NCBI RefSeq assembly: GCF_900091415.1
Contig: NZ_FMHU01000002.1
Span: 2,914,001 to 2,978,000 of the forward strand
Source: Micromonospora inyonensis
Lineage (GTDB): Bacteria; Actinomycetota; Actinomycetes; Mycobacteriales; Micromonosporaceae
Direction: 5' to 3'
DNA: 64,000 nt
Positions 37,269 through 44,976 of the stretch are shown here, piece after piece; within the stretch, counting starts at the first letter, position 1, and the number at the start of each line of letters is the position of its first letter. A program made the position numbers and the translations under genes. The notes below the pieces were generated by a model. The model was not told the DNA's origin. It made no database searches and saw nothing but the letters and a program-made list of their open reading frames with translations.

Positions 37269-39164
37269 TCAGGGGCGGGCGGTCGTGCCGTCCACCGCCT
37301 CCCACCGGAGTTCGTGGCCCTCGGCCCAGATCCGCGCGGCGGCGCCGAGGACACTCCGGCGGTCCGCGACCGGCGCACCGGGCGAGGCCGGCAGCAGCGC
37401 CACCACGTCACTGGCCTTCGACCGCACCGCGCGGTGCTGGCGGGCCACGTTGGTCAGCCCCTGACCGGCACCGGCCTCCACGAGCAGCAGGTCACCGGTG
37501 GCGAGCAGCGCGTCGAGCGCCGGCCAGAAGAGCACCGGGTCGGCGATCTGGGTGGTCCAGAACATCGGGTCGTCGGCGGTGGCGGCGTCCAGCTTCCGTC
37601 CGACGTACGCGGAGTAGACCGTGTCGACCGGCGGGCCGGGGCGGGCCGCCTCGACCGCGGGCCGGGTGGCCAGCGACGCGTCGAGCACGGCCGGGCTGTG
37701 GAACGCCTGTCGCGCCTTGGCCAGCCGGCAGATGTACCCCTGCTCGCGCAGCTTGTCCTGGACCACGGCCAGCGCCTCGTCCGGACCGGCCAGCATGGTC
37801 TGCCGGGGGGCGTTGACGGCGGCGACGGCGACCTGCCCGGTCGGGTCCAGCGTCAGGTAGGGCTGGAGTTCGTCGGCGGTGGCCGCCACGGCGAGCATGC
37901 CGCCGGGCGGGGTGCGCAGCACTTCGGTGACCCGGGCCCGCATCAGCCGGACGGCGGCGGGCAGGCTGAACGCCCCGGCCAGGGTGGCGGCGACCATCTC
38001 CCCGGCGCTGTGGCCGAGCAAGGCGACCGGGCGGACCCCCCAGGAGCGGACCATCGCGCCGAGCGCGTAGCCCACGCCGAAGAGCAGCGGCTGGGCACGG
38101 GAGCCGTCGTCGAAGGGAACGCTCGGGTCGTCGGAGAGCCACTCCTCGCGCAACTGCTCCCCGCCCTCGCCCCAGAGCGTGAAGAACGTGTCCATCGCGG
38201 TGGTGAAGACCGGGTCGTGGCCGTAGAGGCCGGCACCCATGCGTGGGTACTGCGCGCCCTGGCCGGGGAAGAGCAGCGCGACCGGGCGTTGCTTCGGCAC
38301 CGCGGGCCGGTGCCGCTCCAGGGCCCCGGCCGCCTCGGCGGCGTCGGCCGCCACGACCGCGCCGCGGATGCCCTCGGGGGTCGCCCGGCGCGGGGCCTGC
38401 CGGGCCAGCGTCCCGACCCGCCGCCGGTCGTCACCGAACAGGTCGCCCTCGAAGCGGGCGAGCCGCCCCATCGCCCGGCGTCGCCGGTCCTCGGTCGCCT
38501 CGTCGACGGCCGACCAGCGGATCACCAGCGGGTCCCCGGCCGGGGGCACCGGCGCGGGCGGCGGCAGCAGGAGCACCGAGTGTCCCCGCCGGGAGGTGTC
38601 CGGCACCGCGACCGGGGTGGGGGCCCGGTGGTCGGCGACCGGGTTCGGGCGGCGGCAGCCGTCGGCCAGCATACGGCGCAGGTCGCCGGGGCGGAGCACG
38701 CCGGAGCGGGTACGGTCGGCCTCGGTCAGGTCGTCGGTGGTCCGGACGACCGCCAGCGGCGGCTCGTCGGGGGACCAGGACTCGGCGAGGCGACGCAGCG
38801 CCACCACCAGCCACCGTCCCGGCTCGTCGTCCAACTCGGCCGCGACCAGGGTGAGGTCGGCCTCGGCCCGGCCCAGCAGGGTCGCCGCGTGGTGCAGCGC
38901 CGCGCAGAGGCGGGGAACGACCACCGTCGACCCGGCCACCCCCGGCAGTACGCAGACCGACCTGACCCCGCCCTCGTACCCGGCCGGGTTGGTCGTACCG
39001 GTCAGCACGAGCGAGGTCCGCCGACCCCGCCGTACGGTCGGGCCGAGCCGGTCGAACACCGCCGCGACGGTTGCCGCGCGGCCGGTGGCCCCCCGGTCCT
39101 CCTGCCCCGACGGTCCGACCGCCCACCACACGATCGCGACGTCAGTCGCTGCCATCGCGGTCAC
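37269..39164 (-). CDS. Discrete malonyl-type acyltransferase
   Basis: 631 aa. The C-terminal half is an acyl-CoA:ACP acyltransferase domain: LLFPGQGAQYPRMGAG near residue 295, nucleophile Ser in LLGHSAGEMVAATLAG near 385, and AFHSP near 488 (malonyl-type rather than the methylmalonyl YASH). The N-terminal 280 residues are poorly conserved and I cannot name them; they may be a degenerate docking or KS-linker-like region. Together with a DpsC-like KAS III in the same cluster it recalls DpsC/DpsD and ZhuH/ZhuC pairs that choose non-acetate starters. Starts at 39164 (GTG) or 39155 (ATG); no ribosome-binding site is evident because a TnpB element begins a few bases upstream. Confidence 0.75.
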   Translation of the reverse strand: MTAMAATDVAIVWWAVGPSGQEDRGATGRAATVAAVFDRLGPTVRRGRRTSLVLTGTTNPAGYEGGVRSVCVLPGVAGSTVVVPRLCAALHHAATLLGRAEADLTLVAAELDDEPGRWLVVALRRLAESWSPDEPPLAVVRTTDDLTEADRTRSGVLRPGDLRRMLADGCRRPNPVADHRAPTPVAVPDTSRRGHSVLLLPPPAPVPPAGDPLVIRWSAVDEATEDRRRRAMGRLARFEGDLFGDDRRRVGTLARQAPRRATPEGIRGAVVAADAAEAAGALERHRPAVPKQRPVALLFPGQGAQYPRMGAGLYGHDPVFTTAMDTFFTLWGEGGEQLREEWLSDDPSVPFDDGSRAQPLLFGVGYALGAMVRSWGVRPVALLGHSAGEMVAATLAGAFSLPAAVRLMRARVTEVLRTPPGGMLAVAATADELQPYLTLDPTGQVAVAAVNAPRQTMLAGPDEALAVVQDKLREQGYICRLAKARQAFHSPAVLDASLATRPAVEAARPGPPVDTVYSAYVGRKLDAATADDPMFWTTQIADPVLFWPALDALLATGDLLLVEAGAGQGLTNVARQHRAVRSKASDVVALLPASPGAPVADRRSVLGAAARIWAEGHELRWEAVDGTTARP

Positions 39165-39256
39165 CGGATCGCCGCCAGGATGCCCCGTCCTTCAGGGCGG
39201 GAAGGAATGGCGGCCCCACTGTCACCCATGATCATCCTCTCGGGTAGGTTTGTCCT

Positions 39257-40471
39257 ATGCGGACGGCGTACAAGTGCCGGGCATACCCGACCCCCGAACA
39301 GGCAGCGGTACTGAACCGCACGTTCGGGCGCGTGCGCGTGGTGTGGAACCGCACCCTGGCCGCCCGTACCGGCCGCTGGCGCACTACCCGTGAAGGCACC
39401 TCCTACGCGGAGACCGACCGGGCGTTGACGGGGATGAAGAAGCAGCCCGAGACGGCGTTTCTGGGCGAGGTCAGTTCGGTGCCGTTGCAGCAGACGCTGC
39501 GGCACCAACATGCGGCGATGACCGCGTTCCTCGCCAAGCGGGCCAGGTATCCGCGTTTCAAGTGCCGGCACGGCCGGCAGTCGGCGTCGTTCACCCGGTC
39601 GGCGTTCCGCCTGCGCGACGGCAACATGTACCTGGCCAAAACCCCCGGCGCGCTGCGGTTCGTGTGGTCGTGGCCCGGCATCGACCCGGCCGGGCTGGAT
39701 CCGACGATGGTGACGGTGTCCCGTGACCCGGACGGCCGCTGGTATGTGGCCCTCGCCGTCGACATCGACGTCGACACCTCCACCGCACCCGAGCCGACCG
39801 GGCAGGTCGTCGGCGTGGACCTCGGCCTGACGGATTTCGCGGTGCTGTCCACCGGCGAACGCATCCCCCACCCGAGGCACATGGAGCGTCGGGAGCGCCG
39901 TCTGAAGCGCTACCAGCGGATGGTGGCTCGCCGACAGCGGGGCTCGGCCAACCGGGCCAAGGCCAGACGGAAGGTTGCCCGCGCGCACTCGCGGGTGCGG
40001 GACGCCCGCCGGGACTTCCTGCACCAGACCAGCACTGCTCTGGTGCGCCGGTTCGACGCCATCGCCGTGGAGGACCTCGCCGTGGCCAACATGGTCCGCA
40101 ACCGGTCTCTGGCGAAGGCGATCTCCCGCACCGGCTGGGCCGAGTTCCGCGAGATGCTCGCCTACAAGACCCAGCGCGCCGGCCGGCACCTCGCCGTCAT
40201 CGACCGCTGGTACCCGTCGTCGAAGACCTGCTCGACGTGCGGGCATGTGCTCGCCACGCTCTCCCTGGGCATCCGTCACTGGCGGTGTCCGTCCTGCGGC
40301 ACCCGGCACGACCGGGACGTCAACGCCGCCCAGAACATCGCGGTCGCGGCCGGGCTGGTCGAGACCATAAACGCCTGCGGAGCGGACGTCAGACACGAAG
40401 GTCCTCCTTCTGTGCGGTCCGCCGTGAACCAGGAAACCCCACCCGCGAGGGTGAGAATCTCCCGCCTTTAG
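39257..40471 (+). CDS. tnpB: TnpB, RNA-guided transposon-encoded nuclease
   Basis: 404 aa, full length. It starts MRTAYKCRAYPTPEQAAVLN, the canonical TnpB N-terminus. RuvC residues are intact: Asp188 in GVDLGLTDFA, Glu272 in VEDLAV and the final Asp in HDRDVNAAQN (352/354). The zinc ribbon Cys325-x2-Cys328 ... Cys344-x2-Cys347 is also intact. It should therefore be an active omega-RNA-guided DNA endonuclease that helps keep the element in the genome. The C-terminal 30 residues (after NACGADVRH) overlap the omega-RNA region and are not conserved protein. Confidence 0.93.
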   Translation: MRTAYKCRAYPTPEQAAVLNRTFGRVRVVWNRTLAARTGRWRTTREGTSYAETDRALTGMKKQPETAFLGEVSSVPLQQTLRHQHAAMTAFLAKRARYPRFKCRHGRQSASFTRSAFRLRDGNMYLAKTPGALRFVWSWPGIDPAGLDPTMVTVSRDPDGRWYVALAVDIDVDTSTAPEPTGQVVGVDLGLTDFAVLSTGERIPHPRHMERRERRLKRYQRMVARRQRGSANRAKARRKVARAHSRVRDARRDFLHQTSTALVRRFDAIAVEDLAVANMVRNRSLAKAISRTGWAEFREMLAYKTQRAGRHLAVIDRWYPSSKTCSTCGHVLATLSLGIRHWRCPSCGTRHDRDVNAAQNIAVAAGLVETINACGADVRHEGPPSVRSAVNQETPPARVRISRL

Positions 40472-40485
40472 GCGGGAGAGGATGT
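40350..40485 (+). ncRNA. Probable omega-RNA of the TnpB element
   Basis: In TnpB systems the guide RNA covers the 3' end of tnpB and the right end of the element, with the guide read from flanking DNA. Here the 3' part of the gene and the terminal hairpin ending in GATGTCAA form the expected scaffold; the guide would be the flank beginning about CTCTCTCCCGCTCC at 40488. The extent is a guess from known examples. Confidence 0.5.
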
Positions 40486-40591
40486 CAACTCTCTCCCGCT
40501 CCGGGCCCTATTACCGCCGGCGACCGTGTAGGGCTGTCCAGCGGGTCGCGCCGATGTCGTCCAAGTCCGGACCGACAGTGGCGGTCGGCTC

Positions 40592-40620
40592 TCGAAAACG
40601 GTTCGAAGGCATCTGGAAGG
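40592..40620 (+). promoter_or_regulatory. SARP-type heptamer repeats upstream of DUF1772 gene 1
   Basis: Three heptamers with exact 11-base phase: TCGAAAA (40592), TCGAAGG (40603), TGGAAGG (40614), 125 bases before the start codon. A further TCGAGCC/TCGGGTT pair (40712/40723) is also in phase but very close to the start codon. Confidence 0.5.
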
Positions 40621-40744
40621 AAGCCCTGCTCCCCGGTTCTCCAGCGATCCTCAGAGTTGGCGTTGAGACCCCGGTCCGAGGATGTCCGGAAGCCAGCTCG
40701 GCCACCCGTGGTCGAGCCACCCTCGGGTTGGAAGCGAGAACGAG

Positions 40745-41212
40745 ATGACCTGGACCCAGCTCCTGGTCCCGATCACCCTGACGGGTACCGGGATGGCGGC
40801 CGGCGGGCTGATGATCACTGTGCTCGGTGGGGTGCCGCTGCTGCTCCGGCTGCCGACCGACCAGTACGTGCCGATCCACCAGTTCCTGGTGACCCGCTTC
40901 GATCCGTTCATGCCGATCTGCATGATCACGTCACTCTTCGTCGACCTGGTGCTCACCGTGGTGGTGGACCAACCGGTGGCACGGATCGGCTTCGGTCTGT
41001 CCGCCGTCCTGCTGCTCGGCGCGATGGTCATCTCGATGACCAAGAACGTCCCGATCAACCGGTGGCTCAAGACCCTCGACCCGGAGCGGTTGCCGGAGAA
41101 CTTCGAACAGATCAATCCGCGGGTCCGCTGGGGCAGATGGAACTCGATCCGGACGACCCTCGTCGTCATCGCCCTGGGGCTCAGCGCGATCGCCGTCGGC
41201 CCGTTGCTCTGA
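40745..41212 (+). CDS. DUF1772 anthrone oxygenase-like membrane protein 1
   Basis: 155 aa with four membrane helices (LLVPITLTGTGMAAGGLMITVLGGVP, ICMITSLFVDLVLTVVV, FGLSAVLLLGAMVISM, LVVIALGLSAIAVGPLL). The block SMTKNVPINRWLKTLDPERLPENF and the following RWNSIRTT are typical of DUF1772, which includes cofactor-independent anthrone oxygenases that turn anthrones into anthraquinones. A second copy of identical length lies at 44229-44696. Likely role: oxidation of the aromatic core to a quinone. ATG 40745; the ribosome-binding site is weak. Confidence 0.82.
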   Translation: MTWTQLLVPITLTGTGMAAGGLMITVLGGVPLLLRLPTDQYVPIHQFLVTRFDPFMPICMITSLFVDLVLTVVVDQPVARIGFGLSAVLLLGAMVISMTKNVPINRWLKTLDPERLPENFEQINPRVRWGRWNSIRTTLVVIALGLSAIAVGPLL

Positions 41213-41334
41213 CGCGGCCCCGTCGTCCCCCGGCTGTCTGCCCCCCGTTCGTTGCTCGTCGATCAGATACTCACCCGACCGACCGTGACCGGTCGGGTAC
41301 CGGACGATCCCCCTCGATGGAAGGTACGCACGCG

Positions 41335-42267
41335 ATGAGCCATGACACGGACACCGCCGGCCGGGCGGTGGACCACTCGGACACACCCGCCGACCGCCGC
41401 TTCGTGATCGGCCGCGACGTCGGCACGGTCGCCAGTTGGTTCCGCATCCTCTACGGACTGATCGCGGTCGCCAGCCTCTGGTACCGGATCGATAAGGCCT
41501 TAGACGGCGGCGAACTGGTCATGATGGTGGTCTGGTTCGCCGTGATCGCGGCGATCTACACCGCCGTCATCTGGTTCTTCGGGCGCATCGACCGGTTCCA
41601 GGGTGTCAGCCCGTGGATCCCGTCGGCGCTGCTGCAACTGCCGATGATGCTCTACCCGATGGGCATCGGCTCGGCCCCGATGCACCAGGCGCTGGCCGTC
41701 TACACCACGCTCGGCGTGCTGCTCTGCGGTGTGGCGCGGTACGGCGGGCTGGAGGTCGCCGCCCTGCCGATGCTGCTGCTGGGACGCCGGACGGTGCTGT
41801 ACAGCCCGTTCAACGCCATCGACATCACCGAGCAGGCGTTCCGGCGGGAGCGGACCCGGGGCGTCCTGTGGGCCACCTCGCTCGCGCTGACCGTGTTCGT
41901 CCTCATCGAGTACTGGTGGGTGGGCCTGCTGCTCAGCGTCCCGCCGGTGAAGGACCTGATCGGCGAGTCGATCCGGCTCCCCGGCTACTGGGTGCTGCTG
42001 CTGCTCGTCCCGGTCGCCTGGTTCGCCGCCCTCGCGGCGCGCGGCCGGGACCGGTACCGGGCGCTTCCGCTCGGCCAGCGGTGGCCGGGGCTCGCCGCGG
42101 TGGTGCTGCTGCTGCTCGTCCCGATGCTCGGCAACCGGCAGGTGCCCGACGCGCTCTGGGGCATCATCATGTTCGCCGGTCTGGTCGTCGGCCTGGTCAC
42201 CCTGGTCCGCCTGCCGTTCCGCAAGGCGTCCAACCGCCGCGAGGTGGGCGTCGCCCCGTCGCACTGA
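41335..42267 (+). CDS. Polytopic membrane protein of unknown function
   Basis: 310 aa from ATG 41335 (GGAAGG upstream); an in-frame ATG at 41317 is also possible. About eight membrane helices, with conserved-looking loops MLYPMGIGSAPMHQA, LYSPFNAIDITEQAFRRERTRG and RLPGYWVLLLLVPVAWF. I do not recognise a named family with certainty. It contains a rare TTA leucine codon (residue 56), so its translation may depend on the bldA tRNA. Its position between the two DUF1772 genes and the exporter suggests a part in transport or membrane-linked tailoring. Confidence 0.7.
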   Translation: MSHDTDTAGRAVDHSDTPADRRFVIGRDVGTVASWFRILYGLIAVASLWYRIDKALDGGELVMMVVWFAVIAAIYTAVIWFFGRIDRFQGVSPWIPSALLQLPMMLYPMGIGSAPMHQALAVYTTLGVLLCGVARYGGLEVAALPMLLLGRRTVLYSPFNAIDITEQAFRRERTRGVLWATSLALTVFVLIEYWWVGLLLSVPPVKDLIGESIRLPGYWVLLLLVPVAWFAALAARGRDRYRALPLGQRWPGLAAVVLLLLVPMLGNRQVPDALWGIIMFAGLVVGLVTLVRLPFRKASNRREVGVAPSH

Positions 42268-42280
42268 TCCGTCCCGTCGC

Positions 42281-42318
42281 CGATCGGCCGGGCACCCCAC
42301 CGGGTGCCCGGCCGATCG
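42281..42318. terminator. Strong bidirectional hairpin terminator
   Basis: Perfect 17-bp stem CGATCGGCCGGGCACCC / GGGTGCCCGGCCGATCG with loop CACC, between the membrane protein (ends 42267) and the HAD remnant on the other strand. Confidence 0.75.
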
Positions 42319-42321
42319 CCG

Positions 42322-42643
42322 TCAGAGGGTGGTGGCCCCGGCGATGACCTGGTCGATGGACCGGCGGGTGAGGCCAACCGCCGGGTCGGCGGTGATCAGC
42401 AGGGTGGGAGCGGTGCGGCCCGCGGCCCGGTCGCGGGCTTCCGGGGGTGCGCGGGTCGTCGGTCCACGCTGCCGGCCGTCGTCCAGTAAGGGCGGCGGAG
42501 ATCCACGCGCCGTGCGCGGGTTTGACCCGGACGGGCCCCTCGCCGGGAAAGAAGTGGTGGTCGGTGAAGCCGACCGGCGGGTCGGGCGCGCCGTACAGGC
42601 TGAGGACGCCGTCGACGTCGAGCAGGAGCAGGGGCCGGGTCAC
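42322..42643 (-). pseudogene. HAD-like hydrolase remnant, internal deletion plus frameshift
   Basis: It starts RPLLLLDVDGVLSLYGAPDP and FFPGEGPVRVKPAHGAWISA, the N-terminus of a common actinomycete HAD-like family of about 165 residues. It then jumps to RRPAAWTDDPRTP, which belongs near the C-terminus, and after one extra base (CCCCGGAAG near 42440) continues as ARDRAAGRTAPTLLITADP, VGLTRRSIDQVIAGATTL. About 60 residues of the core are missing and the frame is broken, so it is a decayed gene. The deleted length is from memory of the family. Confidence 0.7.
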
Positions 42644-42661
42644 CCGAAGGTCGGACGCACG

Positions 42662-42696
42662 ACGTCGGGGTGCCCGGTGGTACCGGGCACCCCGAC
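42662..42696. terminator. Hairpin terminator after the exporter gene
   Basis: Perfect 16-bp stem CGTCGGGGTGCCCGGT / ACCGGGCACCCCGACG with a 3-base loop, 24 bases beyond the exporter's stop codon (minus strand). Confidence 0.7.
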
Positions 42697-42720
42697 GGAG
42701 GATCCTCAGCTGGTGCGACG

Positions 42721-44232
42721 TCAGCGGGCGGCGGCGTCGACCCTGCGGGGCAGGACGAAGACCAGCGCCACGACCAGGAGGCAGAGCACCACCTGCACGC
42801 CGAGGGTCCAGCTCATCGCGTCGACGAAGCGGGCCCGGCTCGCGGTGTCCTGGTCGGCGAGAAGGCCGAAGAAGACCGCACCGGTCACCGCGACGCCGAG
42901 CACCCCACCGGTCTGCTTGAAGGTGGAGAAGATGCCCGACGCGGACCCGGCGTCGGCGTGCGGGATACCGGCCAGGGTGACGTTGAGCATCGGCGTGCTG
43001 ACCAGTCCCATCCCGACGCCGACCACGGAGAGGCTGACCACGATCGGCAGCGAGGTGAGCCGGTCACCGGAGGCGACCACCACCGCGTTCAGGCCGGCCA
43101 TGCCGAGGGTCATCAGCACCGCGCCGACCACCAGGGCGGTCCGGCCGGCGGTCCGGGCCAGCGGGATCGCCACCATCGAGGCGAGCGCGGTGCCGATCGC
43201 CCAGGGCGCGACCGTCCACCCGGTCCGGTCGGCGGTGAAGCCGAGACCGCTCTGCAGGAAAACCACGAAGGTCAGGAAGAAGCCCCACATCAGCGCGGAG
43301 ACGATGAGGTTCGCCAGCACCCCGGCGGTGAACGCCCGCTGCCCGAACAGGTGCAGCGCAACCAGCGGCGACTCACCGGCCCGTTCCTTGCGCCGCTCGA
43401 AACGGACGAGTAGCACGAACGCCGGCACCGAGACGGCCAGGCAGACCCACGACCACCACGGCCAGCCGAGTTCCCGGCCGTACATCAGCGGGTGCAGCAG
43501 GAGCAGCAGCGCGGCGGCGGCCAGGAAGACACCGCCGAAGTCGAAGCCACGTCCCCGCTCGTCGCGGGACTCGGGCATCCAGGCCACCGCGCCGAGGAAG
43601 GCGGCCAGGCCGATCGGCAGGTTGATCAGGAAGATGGTTCGCCAGCCCCAGCCGAACAGGTCGGCGCTCATCAGCACCCCGCCGAGCATCGGGCCGGAGA
43701 CCGTGGCGAGGCCGATGACCAGACCGTAGACGGCGAGCAGCGGGGCCCGGCGGGCGGGCGGCACCAGAACCTGGAAGACCGCGAGGATCTGCGGGCCCAT
43801 GATCGCGGCGGTGATGCCTTGCGCCACCCGGGCGGCGATGAGCCAGCCGACGTCACCGGCGACCCCGGCGAGCGCCGAGGCGATGGTGAAACCGGCCAGA
43901 CCGACCAGGAACGCGCGCTTACGGCCGAACGCGTCGCCGATCCGACCGCCGGTGACCAGCAGGAGGGCGAACGGCAGGGTGTACCCGGCGAGGACCCACT
44001 GCATCGAGGCGTAACTCGCGCCCAGTCTGTCCTGGATGGACGGTATCGCGATGTTGACCCCGGTGGTGTCGAAGCCGGTCATGAAGGCGGCCACCAGCAC
44101 CACGGTGAGCACGACGCCGAGCCGCCGCGCGGGTGGCGGGGCGTCGGTGGCGGTGGTGCCGGCCGGCGGGGCGGTGGCGGCTGGCGGCGGGGTCACCACG
44201 TCGGGCGTGGTGCCGGGGGTGGTCGCGGTCAC
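42721..44232 (-). CDS. DHA2-family MFS drug exporter (14 TM)
   Basis: 503 aa from GTG 44232 (GTGA overlap with the DUF1772 stop). After a Pro/Thr-rich N-terminus come about 14 helices. Motifs: FMTGFDTTGVNIAIPSIQ, GRIGDAFGRKRAFLVG (motif A) and GLVIGLATVSGPMLGGVL (motif C of exporters). This is the actinorhodin/EmrB type of proton-driven antibiotic exporter, and it probably exports the cluster product. It is coupled to the second DUF1772 gene, hence expressed with the biosynthetic genes. Confidence 0.9.
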   Translation of the reverse strand: MTATTPGTTPDVVTPPPAATAPPAGTTATDAPPPARRLGVVLTVVLVAAFMTGFDTTGVNIAIPSIQDRLGASYASMQWVLAGYTLPFALLLVTGGRIGDAFGRKRAFLVGLAGFTIASALAGVAGDVGWLIAARVAQGITAAIMGPQILAVFQVLVPPARRAPLLAVYGLVIGLATVSGPMLGGVLMSADLFGWGWRTIFLINLPIGLAAFLGAVAWMPESRDERGRGFDFGGVFLAAAALLLLLHPLMYGRELGWPWWSWVCLAVSVPAFVLLVRFERRKERAGESPLVALHLFGQRAFTAGVLANLIVSALMWGFFLTFVVFLQSGLGFTADRTGWTVAPWAIGTALASMVAIPLARTAGRTALVVGAVLMTLGMAGLNAVVVASGDRLTSLPIVVSLSVVGVGMGLVSTPMLNVTLAGIPHADAGSASGIFSTFKQTGGVLGVAVTGAVFFGLLADQDTASRARFVDAMSWTLGVQVVLCLLVVALVFVLPRRVDAAAR

Positions 44233-44696
44233 GGCAGCACCACCACGCCCGCCGCGGTCACCGTCAGGGCCGCCAGGGCCAGCGCCGTCCGCAGCTGGTG
44301 CAGGCGCCGCCACTGGGGTCGGGGGTCGTCCCAGTCGTCCGGTACAGCGTCCGGGTCGACCCGGAGCACCCGCTTGTTGATCGGGACGTTGCCGAGGTGG
44401 GACACCCCCTGCACGCCCAGCGCCAGCACCGAGGCCAGGACGAACAGCCACCGGGTCGCCGGCTCCTCGACCAGGAAGATCAGTGCGATGTCGGCGAACA
44501 TCGTCGAGTTGACGATCAACGGCATCGACGGGTGGTATCCCTGGCCGAGCTTGCGGTGCAGGGTGATGTAGCTGCCCGCGGGCATGGTGTAGAGGGTGGG
44601 CAGCACGCTCACCGCCACGGCGAAGAACACCCCCGCCACGATTCCGCTGCCGCCGACGGCGACCACCGCCAGCGCCTGGGCAATTGTCTCTCTCAT
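44229..44696 (-). CDS. DUF1772 anthrone oxygenase-like membrane protein 2
   Basis: 155 aa, four membrane helices; the same length and layout as the protein at 40745. It has SHLGNVPINKRVLRVDPDAVPDDWDDPRPQWRRLHQLRT, aligning with the NVPINRWLKTLDPE...RWNSIRT block of the first copy. Probably forms quinones or hydroxylates the anthrone. The exporter gene overlaps its stop by four bases. Confidence 0.82.
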   Translation of the reverse strand: MRETIAQALAVVAVGGSGIVAGVFFAVAVSVLPTLYTMPAGSYITLHRKLGQGYHPSMPLIVNSTMFADIALIFLVEEPATRWLFVLASVLALGVQGVSHLGNVPINKRVLRVDPDAVPDDWDDPRPQWRRLHQLRTALALAALTVTAAGVVVLP

Positions 44697-44758
44697 CGGC
44701 TCGCCATCTTCCGTCGCGTCCGGCAACGAACTCCGCCAGCGATGCTCACGGCCCCGCC

Positions 44759-44787
44759 TCGAGCCGACGTGGAGGAAAGCTCGACGC
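44759..44787 (+). promoter_or_regulatory. SARP-type heptamer repeats upstream of amide synthetase 2
   Basis: TCGAGCC (44759), TGGAGGA (44770) and TCGACGC (44781), exactly 11 bases apart, in the divergent promoter region between the DUF1772/exporter operon and the amide synthetase gene. No coding frame is supported in 44697-44976. Confidence 0.6.
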
Positions 44788-44976
44788 CGCCTGCGTCCCG
44801 GCCGGTCGGGGGCGGGCGACGACACCGACGTGCGTGGCCTTCGACCGAGCCCCGAGGCAGACCCGAGACGCGCCGCTGAGCATCGACCGCGAGCAGGCGA
44901 CCGGGCGGCGTGACGCATCGCCCCGGTCCGGGGCCGCGCTGCACGCCTAACGACCGCGAATGTGAGGAGACGAGCC

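Larger units (their letters stand above)
39172..40485 (+). mobile_element. IS200/IS605-IS1341-type element carrying only tnpB
   Basis: The element has a left-end hairpin (CCCGTCC-TTCA-GGGCGGG at about 39185-39203) and a right-end hairpin (CTCCCGCC-TTTA-GGCGGGAG at about 40459-40478, followed by AGGATGTCAA). These ends resemble those of solo-tnpB elements. No tnpA or serine recombinase is present, so it cannot move by itself. It lies between the acyltransferase gene (start 39164, minus) and the DUF1772 gene, within what was a divergent promoter region. The exact borders are estimated. Confidence 0.65.

Noticed and set aside
34241..37816. A 1191-codon plus-strand open frame opposite the membrane multicopper oxidase
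   Set aside because: Low-complexity Arg/Gly/Val composition, antisense to a protein with all copper motifs; not a gene.
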